Positions 44,519 to 52,270 of a stretch of DNA of 64,000 nt are shown here, piece after piece. Positions within the stretch are counted from its first letter, which is position 1, and each line of letters opens with the position of its first letter. The stretch comes from UBA1731 sp964440985 (lineage in GTDB: Bacteria > Verrucomicrobiota > Kiritimatiellia > RFP12 > UBA1067). The notes under the pieces were generated by a model, which was not told the origin of the DNA, made no database searches, and saw only the letters and a program-made list of their open reading frames with translations. The DNA lies in the NCBI GenBank assembly GCA_964440985.1, contig CAYTWE010000004.1, forward strand, positions 1 to 64,000, in the 5' to 3' direction. The position numbers and the translations under genes were made by a program.

Positions 44519-45882
44519 CACTTCACCTCCCACACTATTGCCGGACGCACAGTATACTGCGCCGCCGTCGGCAGCCAGCCTTTCCGTCGCGATGCGCTGC
44601 GGCAGTTCTCCGCGCCGGTCAGCCATCCGCCGCCACGCGCAATGGCACCCATCCTGTTAGAATCGAACCAGACGTAGAGCGGCTCCACGGCCTCAGCGCT
44701 GCCAAGGTCGGCATTGCCGTTGGACTCCACGGCCGCATCGCGGCAAAACTCCTCGCAGTTGCCGTACATGTCATAGAAACCCCACGGATTCGGCGCGTAC
44801 CGGCCAACGGTCGATGGCTGCACCGCCTGTCGCCACACGCCGCCGTTTGCGCAATACTGTCCAAGCGAATCAAGTGCCGCAAGATGGTAGAACGGCAATT
44901 CACGGGAATTGTAGCTTCCGAAGTCAGTGACACGCACATAATCGTTGGAGGTGGGTGAGACACCGCTGGAATAGGCAGTGTCCGTTCCGGCGCGGCAGGC
45001 GTACTCCCACTGCGCCTCGGTCGGCAGGTCAAGCGTGTAGCCGGGCGGAAGGCAGTTCGCCGCCGACGAACGGAAGCGGCCGAAGAACGAATTTGGCTCA
45101 ACCTGCGAATCCGTCCTGTTCCACCATGTGTAGTCCGAACCACGGAAGCTGAGCGGCGTTTCGACCCCGTAGAACACCTTCGTGCTGTCCGCCGAACACG
45201 TCTTGTTCGTCTCCCAGATTCGCGCCGACTGCCCCTCGGTCAGTTCGAAGATCGCAAGCCAGAAATCATTGGTGAACGTGACGAGATGGCGCGTCTCGGC
45301 AAATAGCAGGGTGTTGTCGTTGCGGGTTTCATATGGCTGTGAAACGCGCATTGCCTCGGTCTCCGGCGATCCCATGAAATACGAACCCGCCTTGCAGCGA
45401 CGGAACGCCATCTTGCGGGTCTTGTACTCGTTCGTGTTGAACCCGCCCTCCGGCGGCGCATCCATCTGCTCGGCGGTGTATGTTCCGCCGACCCCGGCCG
45501 AAAGGTCGATTACAAGATACTTCGGCCCGGACGGCTGGCCGAGCGTCACCTCGAATTTGAGCAGTGTTTCGCGGGCGATCTCGCATCCGGCGACCTTCGG
45601 ATTCCACCAGATGTCATGTTCGCCGGCGGACACGAACTCGATGTCGCCAGTCTGTGCCGCAAGCGTACCGGTGACGTCGTTGCCGAGCGGGTCTGTGACC
45701 CGAAGCGAAACATCGTACACCTCGCCCGCCGCCGCGTCGAGCACATAGTTGACGCGCACCCGTCCGTCCCACGGCCATTGCTGTCTCACAATCTGCGAAA
45801 CCACCTGCGCCCCGTTCGCCACGCACGCAAACGCGGCAAACACCGCAAAAAGACCAGGAGTTGCCGACATGTTCATTTTCAT
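44518..45882 (-). CDS. secreted SUMF1/FGE-like protein (copy 2)
   Basis: Paralogue of the next gene in the operon, 454 residues with the same signal, Ig-like and FGE modules (WPWDGRVRVNYVLDAAAG, the same GVGGTYTAEQMDAPPEGGF linker, FRRCKAGSYFMGSP, LPTEAQWEYACRAG, NPWGFYDMYGNCEEFCRD). The C-terminal motif RGGGWLTGAENCRSASR again has a single Cys. The two copies share two blocks of perfect DNA identity (96 and 72 bases) within otherwise divergent sequence. AGAGG precedes the ATG at 45882. Role unknown; probably cell-surface. Confidence 0.85.
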   Translation of the reverse strand: MKMNMSATPGLFAVFAAFACVANGAQVVSQIVRQQWPWDGRVRVNYVLDAAAGEVYDVSLRVTDPLGNDVTGTLAAQTGDIEFVSAGEHDIWWNPKVAGCEIARETLLKFEVTLGQPSGPKYLVIDLSAGVGGTYTAEQMDAPPEGGFNTNEYKTRKMAFRRCKAGSYFMGSPETEAMRVSQPYETRNDNTLLFAETRHLVTFTNDFWLAIFELTEGQSARIWETNKTCSADSTKVFYGVETPLSFRGSDYTWWNRTDSQVEPNSFFGRFRSSAANCLPPGYTLDLPTEAQWEYACRAGTDTAYSSGVSPTSNDYVRVTDFGSYNSRELPFYHLAALDSLGQYCANGGVWRQAVQPSTVGRYAPNPWGFYDMYGNCEEFCRDAAVESNGNADLGSAEAVEPLYVWFDSNRMGAIARGGGWLTGAENCRSASRRKGWLPTAAQYTVRPAIVWEVK

Positions 45883-45892
45883 TGCCACACCT

Positions 45893-46537
45893 CTATTTGA
45901 CCGTGATCATAAACGCCCGACGTACGCCAACGGACATGGAAAAAGGCTTGCCGTCCACGACGGCGGTGAGCAGATCGCCTTCGCCGGAGAGTGCCAGCGT
46001 CTGCCAGCCGGGTGCGTCCATCGTCGGAGGAAGCTCTTCGCCTCCGAATGTCACGTTTGATACGCTTTCAGGCAGCAGAACGACCGGATGCCTGACTGAT
46101 GCCCGTGACCAATGCCCGCGTCGTGCCTCGTCCTTGACGCAGACCGAATCGCCGACCCCTGTTCCCACGACAAGCCCCAGCGATGCGGATACCGCCGATA
46201 CCTCAGTTCCTTCTGCATCCTGATATGACACAGAGATGGTGATTATGCGTTCGCCTGTGGCATCGGACGGAAGCGAGAACGGAACAGAAACTGAATCCGC
46301 CGTCACGTCGGAACTGGTCGCAACAGTTCTCCCGTCAACGCTGACGACGGCGCTGACGGCGCCAGTCGGCCAATCAAGCGCAACATCAGACGATGCGGCG
46401 GTCACAGTCTTCCACGACAGCGACTCCGCCGGATTGACGCAGATCAGCGCGTTGGTTGAGGTGGCCCCGGATGCTCCAGCCACGGCGCACAGGGCAACTG
46501 CCACAGACGCACATAAAGTTCCTGCAATGTTATTCAT
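45893..46537 (-). CDS. exported protein of unknown function, first gene of the operon
   Basis: A 214-residue protein with a signal peptide (MNNIAGTLCASVAVALCAVAGASG) and a beta-rich Ser/Thr/Val-rich body without recognised motifs. The WKTVTAASSDVALDWPTGAVSAVVSVDG segment resembles the Ig-like N-terminal part of the FGE-like proteins downstream. The start at 46537 is fixed by GGAG eight bases upstream. It is the promoter-proximal gene of a run reaching to about 32 kb and lies ten bases before the first FGE-like gene. Confidence 0.75.
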   Translation of the reverse strand: MNNIAGTLCASVAVALCAVAGASGATSTNALICVNPAESLSWKTVTAASSDVALDWPTGAVSAVVSVDGRTVATSSDVTADSVSVPFSLPSDATGERIITISVSYQDAEGTEVSAVSASLGLVVGTGVGDSVCVKDEARRGHWSRASVRHPVVLLPESVSNVTFGGEELPPTMDAPGWQTLALSGEGDLLTAVVDGKPFSMSVGVRRAFMITVK

Positions 46538-46584
46538 AGCGCTTCTCCAATGGAACAAAGTATGCCTTTAAATAAATTGCAGCG

Positions 46585-46613
46585 ATTATACATTTTTTTT
46601 TTCTACGGTCAAT
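46585..46613 (-). promoter_or_regulatory. glycan-operon promoter with an A11 tract in its spacer
   Basis: On the minus strand TTGACC (46608-46613) and TATAAT (46585-46590) are separated by exactly 17 bases, 11 of which form an uninterrupted A run (46593-46603). The predicted start is about 42 bases before the ATG at 46537. Change of the A tract by one or two units would move spacing away from optimum. Confidence 0.65.
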
Positions 46614-46633
46614 CCATCTGCGAAAGCTGTCCA

Positions 46634-47698
46634 TTATTGCTCTTGACGCTTCAGGTGGCGGTCGAGAAAGACGTAGCCGGTCTCTGTTGCGGATGGCGGC
46701 GGACGGTGTCCCTGTGCGTGATTCACGAGTTTCAGCCTTTCTGGGTTGCGTTCATATCCGGAAGCCCTGCGCATGAGCGCACCGCTTGAATCGTCATCAT
46801 AGCGTCCGGCTATCAGGCAGAACGGTTTGCCGCCCGAAAGTGAGAGAAGCCCCGCATGATCCATGCCTTTGGCGCGCACTTCGTCAAGTTTTCCGCCCCA
46901 ATACCACACATCGCTCCAGTTGGACTGATCCCAGCGAATCCCGAAATCGCTTGCGACAATCACCTTTATGCGCGAATCGATGCACCCCGCATAGAAAGCC
47001 ATCTTGCCGCCGAGCGAATGACCGATGATTCCGATGCGGTTGGTGTCTACACGCGCATCCTCGCAGAGCAGATCGATGAGAAGCCGCGTATCGAACGCAA
47101 GCTTTCCGATGCCGGTCCAATCCGGATGGTCTGCGAGAAGTTTTCGTCCCGCGTGTCCCCATTTCGCCCACTGGTCTTTCGGTGCATTTGCCGGGTCGTA
47201 CATAAGGTGGTAGGCGTCCGCCGAAATTGTCACATAGCCGCGTTTCGCGAGATCCGACATGTACGACACGGCGGCATAGAACGTCAGGTTCGTTCCTGAT
47301 GGAGCGAGCGGAGAATCTGCACTCCCGGTTCTCGGATCGAATCCAAGCGTCGCCTCCGGAAAGTAGAACGGGACAACAACCGCCGGCAACGGATATCGGT
47401 CTGCGCCGACTTTCGGCACCGCCATCATCACACGCTGTTCCGTGGATGGGCCGTTGGCCTGGCGGAACTCCTCGACGTCAAACTCTGTGAACCGGTACAC
47501 GCCGACCTTTTCCACTTTGCGCGGAAACGCCGCATACGACGGCGGCGCTTCGATGTATGCCCCCCAATCAGATGCCGACGGCATCGATGCACGCTTCACT
47601 TCATTTGGGGATGCGCATCCCGCTGATGCTGCGCCAAACGCAAGAAGCGGTATGCATCCTATCAGCAAGGCACATCTCTTCATGAGGACATGATTCAT
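46634..47698 (-). CDS. exported alpha/beta hydrolase (dienelactone hydrolase/acetylesterase type)
   Basis: Probable lipoprotein or secreted enzyme of 354 residues (signal with ASAGC at the end). It has the nucleophile elbow IIGHSLGGKMA, a downstream acid in AGRYDDDSSG and a His in NHAQGHRPP, giving a complete triad. PAVVVPFYFPEATLGFD and RGYVTISADAYHLMYDP match acetyl-xylan-esterase/dienelactone-hydrolase-like proteins found with glycan operons. It starts inside the stop of the nitrilase-like gene (ATGA) and lies just before the operon promoter of the FGE/GH genes. Confidence 0.8.
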   Translation of the reverse strand: MNHVLMKRCALLIGCIPLLAFGAASAGCASPNEVKRASMPSASDWGAYIEAPPSYAAFPRKVEKVGVYRFTEFDVEEFRQANGPSTEQRVMMAVPKVGADRYPLPAVVVPFYFPEATLGFDPRTGSADSPLAPSGTNLTFYAAVSYMSDLAKRGYVTISADAYHLMYDPANAPKDQWAKWGHAGRKLLADHPDWTGIGKLAFDTRLLIDLLCEDARVDTNRIGIIGHSLGGKMAFYAGCIDSRIKVIVASDFGIRWDQSNWSDVWYWGGKLDEVRAKGMDHAGLLSLSGGKPFCLIAGRYDDDSSGALMRRASGYERNPERLKLVNHAQGHRPPPSATETGYVFLDRHLKRQEQ

Positions 47699-48747
47699 TT
47701 GATTTCGCCGCCGCGAAGTTCAACAGAGCGGCTGTAGTAGTCGTCCCAGAGGATGAGACCGAACTCCTTAATCAGATTGTCGACCGGAACGGATGGATCG
47801 TTGGAGAGGAACGTCACGCATCCGACAGCGCCCGGATTGCGCACTTCGACCTTCTGGCCGTACTTGTCGACGGCATGTTGCAGTCCGCCCCAATTGTCAT
47901 CAAGATGGCATACACGGTAGTTGGTGTTGATGCGGAAAGTCCCCGTGCGGAAATATCCCTGCGAATGGAATATCGCCTCGCCGGACGGCCCCCATACGTC
48001 CTTGGCGAGTTCGCCAAGCGTCGCCCCGACAAAGTAGCTCTGGCAGGTGTAGGCCCATACGCGCTGCCAGAAGTCGCCGTGATAGGCGCTGGAGAAGCAG
48101 ATCACATCAGGCTTTTCGCGCCTGTATGCTTCGATCAGGTCGCGGAAGTTGAGGTCGAAGCATACGGCAAACCCAACTCGCCCGAAATCCGTATCGATCA
48201 CAACCGGACTGTCGCCCGGAACGATCGGGAGTTCCTTCCAGAGTATTTCCCCCGGCGTCGGATATGCCTTGTCGTATACGCCCACCACATCACCTTCGCG
48301 GTCTATGAGATAGGAGGCGTTGGCAAAGCGTCCGTCCTTTCGCTGACGATAGGAGTTGAACACAAGATATGCGCTGTGTTCCTTCGCATAGCGCTGAAAC
48401 TCCTTGAGCAGCAGATCGCCGCGCCGCTTCACCCAATCGAACTTGTCGGCGGGGGTTGCGCCGAGCCATGAATCCACACCCTCCGGCAGAACGATCAAAT
48501 CAGGTTTGTTGGCGATCTCCTTGTCCATCCCGCCTTTCCAGTGGCGGAAACATTCTTCGACGGTGGGCTTGCGCCCTTTCGGAAGCGCGGGACGCGCCAA
48601 TCCGATGATCGATACCGTAATCTCCCGCCGGACGACCTTGACCTGCTTCTTCACCGGCACGGGATCGCACGGCGGCGGAAATACTTCATCGCAGACACCG
48701 ACATAAACAGACGCCACTGAGCAAACAGCCAAAATTATTCTTTTCAT
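47695..48747 (-). CDS. exported carbon-nitrogen hydrolase (nitrilase superfamily)
   Basis: A 350-residue protein with an N-terminal signal (MKRIILAVCSVASVYVGVC), unusual for nitrilases. The catalytic triad is visible: Glu in DLIVLPEGVDSW, Lys in GVYDKAYPTPGE and Cys in VGFAVCFDLNFRDL. It should hydrolyse an amide or nitrile in the periplasm or outside the cell; the substrate is unknown. The ATG at 48747 is seven bases after a TATCAT -10, predicting a leaderless transcript. It is followed by an overlapping alpha/beta hydrolase. Confidence 0.82.
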   Translation of the reverse strand: MKRIILAVCSVASVYVGVCDEVFPPPCDPVPVKKQVKVVRREITVSIIGLARPALPKGRKPTVEECFRHWKGGMDKEIANKPDLIVLPEGVDSWLGATPADKFDWVKRRGDLLLKEFQRYAKEHSAYLVFNSYRQRKDGRFANASYLIDREGDVVGVYDKAYPTPGEILWKELPIVPGDSPVVIDTDFGRVGFAVCFDLNFRDLIEAYRREKPDVICFSSAYHGDFWQRVWAYTCQSYFVGATLGELAKDVWGPSGEAIFHSQGYFRTGTFRINTNYRVCHLDDNWGGLQHAVDKYGQKVEVRNPGAVGCVTFLSNDPSVPVDNLIKEFGLILWDDYYSRSVELRGGEIK

Positions 48748-48754
48748 GGCGGCA

Positions 48755-48782
48755 ATGATACCATATCGGCATCCTTTATCAA
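48755..48782 (-). promoter_or_regulatory. promoter of the nitrilase-hydrolase pair
   Basis: TTGATA (48777-48782), 16-base spacer, TATCAT (48755-48760) on the minus strand. The hexamer ends seven bases before the ATG at 48747, so the message is predicted to be leaderless. Confidence 0.5.
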
Positions 48783-49200
48783 ACCGAAATCCGATTGCCA
48801 CTTGTCAAAGCAGCACGATAATCCTTGAAATCCGTGGCAAACAAACGATGTGTGGACACAACGACGCAGGGAGAGAAGCGGAGCGAGACCTTCAGGCGCA
48901 TGGCCGCCCCTTCTTCATGCGCACACGCAGGACGACCTTACGGCGCGGCAGGGCGGCCAGCGAGATGGGTACGGATGCCAACCGTTGCCGCTCCTTGAGG
49001 AAGTCGCCGACCGCCTGAAGTTGGCACAAGGCGAAGGCAATCCGAAAAAGTGTACTAAAGACACTAAGAGCCAAGGTCAAGACCAACTTCAGAAGAAGCA
49101 AATGCACATTCGGAGCAACTGAATGCGACCATGGGTCATCGTGGCACAAATTCAGTCGCATATGCTCTGACAAGTGACAGCCGGAATCCAATGTCAACCA
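48783..49200. other. non-coding region, no identifiable gene
   Basis: About 420 bases without a gene I can support. Short open frames exist on both strands, but none has a start with a ribosome site or resembles a family. One plus-strand frame (48995-49080, reading EEVADRLKLAQGEGN) looks mildly protein-like and may be debris of an old gene. Confidence 0.5.
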
Positions 49201-49273
49201 CCAATCCGCTTTTGGAGGTTCCCCAAATTTTTATTGGCGGACGAGGCGTCGCGCAGGTTGCGTCATCCGGTAG

Positions 49274-49295
49274 GGCGCGACGTCCCTGTCGCGCC
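49274..49295. repeat. hairpin inside the MITE-like element
   Basis: GGCGCGAC and GTCGCGCC form a perfect 8-bp stem with loop GTCCCT. Such GC-rich palindromes are typical of REP-like sequences. Confidence 0.75.
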
Positions 49296-49502
49296 GGGTT
49301 GTATCATGCGGGCGCGGAAGTTCGTTGCTTTCGCTGCGGTGAGTTCTGGAGTTTTGGAGTTCGGGGCGAATTGTGGAACGACCTCGCGCCTCCAAGCCTT
49401 CGAAACTCCCGGTAGCTAAAGCGACAGCAGCACTGCGGCATCTGCCCGCAGAAGATCTCTTCGAGGGTGTGCTGTGGACGCGCTCTGTGTTCCCGTAGCC
49501 GA

Positions 49503-49528
49503 GTTTTCACTTGGCGCAACGTGAAAAC
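49503..49528. repeat. second hairpin inside the MITE-like element
   Basis: GTTTTCAC (49503-49510) and GTGAAAAC (49521-49528) form a perfect 8-bp stem; the ten-base loop can pair further at its base. Confidence 0.7.
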
Positions 49529-49606
49529 CGCGACATCGCCCTTTGTTTACAGCGGTTCAGAGATTTTCTTGCCCGAAAAAATGGGGGATCTCCAACCAAT
49601 CCGCTT

Positions 49607-49803
49607 GGATTGCAATTCACCTGTCAGACACCTGACTGCTTGCGTTTGCTCTTGTATTGATTAAGAAGAAAAGCAAACGTGCGTCTTCAGAACGTCAACT
49701 TCACAAGCGACACCCATCTGCCCTTCCGCCAGAATCAGCTTAAGCAGACGCCGACTTCTGACAGACGTAATCCAAATCGGCAAATACGCCACACAACGAA
49801 TGA
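49607..49803. other. intergenic spacer before tRNA-Ser
   Basis: About 200 bases between the MITE-like element and the tRNA 3' end. I see no gene, no terminator and no repeat in it. Confidence 0.5.
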
Positions 49804-49893
49804 TGGCGGAGGGGGGGGGATTCGAACCCCCGGTGGACTTGCGCCCACACAACCTTTCCAAGGTTGCACCATCGACCACTCGGACACCCCTCC
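49804..49893 (-). tRNA. tRNA-Ser (anticodon GGA)
   Basis: A 90-base class II tRNA on the minus strand. Acceptor GGAGGGG pairs with CCCCTCC, discriminator G, and CCA is encoded. The anticodon stem CAACC/GGTTG encloses TTGGAAA, giving anticodon GGA (UCC/UCU). A long variable arm (TGTGGGCGCAAGTCCACC region) and a T-loop TTCGAAT confirm serine. The T-stem region is extremely C-rich. Confidence 0.95.
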
Positions 49894-49911
49894 AAACGAA
49901 AAACGGCACAC

Positions 49912-49919
49912 ATTATACC
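49912..49919 (-). promoter_or_regulatory. -10 element of the tRNA-Ser gene
   Basis: GGTATAAT on the minus strand, 18 bases before the tRNA 5' end, giving a leader of about 12 bases. Confidence 0.5.
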
Positions 49920-49991
49920 AAAACACCCCCACCGACGCAAGAGCCCCGCCTGAATGGCATCATGGTGCTGTATATCTGCCGATTTCGCAGA

Positions 49992-51665
49992 TCAGATGCG
50001 CTTTGGCGCGGCGATGCCGAGCAGGTCGAGACCTTTGGCAAGCACCCTGCCGAACAGCGCACACAGCTTAAGTCTTGCGTCACGAACCTCCAGCTCGCTC
50101 TTCAGTATCGGATTCTGCTGATAGAACGACGAGTATATCTGCGCCGTCTGGAACAGGTAGTCCGCAAGAAGCGAAGGTTTGTAGTTCTCGGCCGCCTTGC
50201 GCACGGTGTCCCCGAACTTGAGCAGCTGCAGCGCCAGAAGCTTCTCCGACTGCGATGCGACGTTGAAGCGGAACGAAGCGACATCCGGATTGCCGGCCTT
50301 CTCCATGAGCGAACATACGCGAGCGTGTGCGTACTGCAGATATGGGCCGGAGTTGCCTTCAAGCGCAAGTGCCTTGTCCCAGTTGAAGTCGATCGCCGTT
50401 CCGGGGTCATGGCTGAGATCCGCATACTTCACCGCACCAAACCCGATCTGCTCGGCAAGCGCCTCGTCTCCGCCACGATCCTTCACGATATCGTACGCCC
50501 GGCGCGTCGCCTCGGACAGAAGATCGTCAAGCTTGATCAGGTTGCCCTCACGCGTGGATATCGCCTTACCCTGATACGACATCAGTCCGAACGGTACATG
50601 GACAAGCTTTGCCGTCATGCCCATCTTCCGGCAGATGATGAAGAACTGCTTGAAGTGAAGTATCTGGCGGTCATCCGTCACGTAGATGATCTCCGCCGGA
50701 TCGTAGTCCCTGATGCGGCTCTCCACGCAAGCGATGTCCGACGTCGTGTAGTTGAATCCGCCGTCGGACTTCCTTACGATCGCAAGAGGCAACCCCTCTT
50801 CCTCGAAACGGACTACGAGTGCGCCCTCCGACTCCTCAGCAAGCCCCATCTTCACGAGCCTATCCACGACAGGCGCCATCATGTCGCGGTAGAACGATTC
50901 ACCGCGCCACGTATCGAACTTGACGCCAAGCTTGGCGTACATCCTGTTGAATTCGTTGATCGAAATTTCGATGAACCTCTTCCACAGCGCCACATCATCA
51001 GGATCCCCCTGCTGCAGCTTCACCAGTTCTTCGCGACACGCCGCCTTCCAGGCTTCGTCAGCCTTTGCGCGTGAGGATGATTCCACATAGCACTTCTCAA
51101 GCGTCGCCACGGCAAGATTGTCGCGCTCCTCCTGCGTAAGGCATTCGCGATATCCCTTGATGAGAATGCCGAACTGCGTCCCCCAGTCGCCAAGGTGGTT
51201 GTCCGCTATCACGTCATATCCGAGCGCACGGTACATCCTGTCTATCGCATTGCCGATCACCGTCGATCGGATGTGTCCGATATGCATCTGCTTCGCGGCG
51301 TTCGGCGACGAATAGTCGATCACAACCTTTCGACCGTCACCTATCTTGGCTATTCCGCAGTTGGAATCCGCCTCAAGCGCGGAAAGCGCATTTCCGAGCC
51401 AGGCAGACGTTATCGTCACGTTCAGGAACCCAGGCCCCGCAACCTCCACCTTGTATTCGTCCGAGAGGCACTCGACGACTTTCTGCGCCGCCTCACGCGG
51501 ATTCCTGAATCCGGCTTTCTTCGCAATTTTGAGCGCATCGTTGCACTGATAGTCGCCGAACTTTGGATCAGTGGCGGGCACCACCTTTATCTCCGGAATG
51601 TCCGTACCCGGAAAAGCCTTTTCAAATCCCTCTTTGAGCCATTCTGTAATCGTCATGATTTGCAT
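49992..51665 (-). CDS. argS: arginyl-tRNA synthetase
   Basis: Class I synthetase that charges tRNA-Arg, 557 residues. It has the N-terminal Add-1 domain, the signature SSPNAAKQMHIGHIRS (HIGH), and the KMSKS-loop counterpart ISTREGN, lacking the Lys as in many ArgRS. The C-terminal DALR anticodon-binding domain is present (YLQYAHARVCSL, then late LYSSFYQQNP-like helices). Start ATG 51665 or 51656 cannot be separated; neither has a strong ribosome site. It lies 24 bases after def. Confidence 0.97.
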   Translation of the reverse strand: MQIMTITEWLKEGFEKAFPGTDIPEIKVVPATDPKFGDYQCNDALKIAKKAGFRNPREAAQKVVECLSDEYKVEVAGPGFLNVTITSAWLGNALSALEADSNCGIAKIGDGRKVVIDYSSPNAAKQMHIGHIRSTVIGNAIDRMYRALGYDVIADNHLGDWGTQFGILIKGYRECLTQEERDNLAVATLEKCYVESSSRAKADEAWKAACREELVKLQQGDPDDVALWKRFIEISINEFNRMYAKLGVKFDTWRGESFYRDMMAPVVDRLVKMGLAEESEGALVVRFEEEGLPLAIVRKSDGGFNYTTSDIACVESRIRDYDPAEIIYVTDDRQILHFKQFFIICRKMGMTAKLVHVPFGLMSYQGKAISTREGNLIKLDDLLSEATRRAYDIVKDRGGDEALAEQIGFGAVKYADLSHDPGTAIDFNWDKALALEGNSGPYLQYAHARVCSLMEKAGNPDVASFRFNVASQSEKLLALQLLKFGDTVRKAAENYKPSLLADYLFQTAQIYSSFYQQNPILKSELEVRDARLKLCALFGRVLAKGLDLLGIAAPKRI

Positions 51666-51689
51666 CTCGGCGATGTTCCGCCGTCTCCG

Positions 51690-52217
51690 TCACTTGCTGT
51701 TCTTCTTGAGTTTCTTGATTACCTTGTCGCGAGACCGCTCATCCATGTGGTCTACGTACAGTATGCCTTTCAGATGATCCGTCTCATGGCAGACGGCCCT
51801 CGCAAGAAAGCCGCGCACCGTTGCCATCTGCGGAACACCGCTGCAATCGACATACTGAACCGTAACCTCCTCCGGACGCGTAACGTCACCGCCGACGTTC
51901 GGGAGCGACAGGCACCCCTCTCGTCCCGTCTGCTCGCCGGATGTCGCCACAATCTCCGGATTGAAGAGCACAAGCGGCTGCTGCGTTCCGGCGTTGAAGA
52001 GCTTAGTCTCCTCGTCGTCCTCACAGCTCAGCGGAACATCTATCACGCAAAGCGCCTCGTCCCTGCCGACCTGCTCTGCCGCAAGTCCTACACCCTTGGC
52101 CTTGTACATGGTCTCAAGCATGTTTTCGGCAAGAGCCACAAGCTCCGGCGTCACCGCCACCTTGCGCGCCTTTACCCGCAGCTTATCACTGCCGTATTTT
52201 TCAATTGGAAGTATCAT
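51690..52217 (-). CDS. def: peptide deformylase
   Basis: Removes the N-formyl group from nascent proteins. The 175 residues hold all three motifs: GVGLAAEQVG (with Glu where GLAAPQ is usual), EGCLSLP with the metal Cys, and HETDHLKG (HExxH). GGATGGAGAC precedes the ATG. It is the first gene before argS, 24 bases away, and lies 53 bases after the M16C peptidase stop. Confidence 0.95.
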   Translation of the reverse strand: MILPIEKYGSDKLRVKARKVAVTPELVALAENMLETMYKAKGVGLAAEQVGRDEALCVIDVPLSCEDDEETKLFNAGTQQPLVLFNPEIVATSGEQTGREGCLSLPNVGGDVTRPEEVTVQYVDCSGVPQMATVRGFLARAVCHETDHLKGILYVDHMDERSRDKVIKKLKKNSK

Positions 52218-52270
52218 GTCTCCATCCGTTAAGTAAACCTATGCCTAAATCACGCCCGGCGCCGGCAGCC

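Larger units (their letters stand above)
49201..49606. mobile_element. MITE-like non-autonomous element
   Basis: An 11-base direct repeat CCAATCCGCTT lies at 49201-49211 and 49596-49606. Immediately inside are imperfect terminal inverted repeats of 21 bases (49212-49232 and 49575-49595; 16 of 21 matching, consensus TTGGAG-T-CCCC-TTTT). The interior of about 340 bases encodes nothing convincing but contains two perfect hairpins. The layout of target duplication, inverted ends and small size is that of a miniature transposable element. No transposase is present. Confidence 0.6.

Noticed and set aside
48850..49122. Possible small gene of 90 codons on the plus strand
   Set aside because: No ribosome site or family resemblance; codon pattern is mixed between frames, so it is treated as non-coding debris.
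49304..49519. Transposase fragment within the MITE-like element
   Set aside because: The short open frames on both strands show no DDE or HUH motif and no resemblance to transposases.
49974..49992. Hairpin at the argS stop codon as a terminator
   Set aside because: Only a 6-bp stem, and no U-tract follows.
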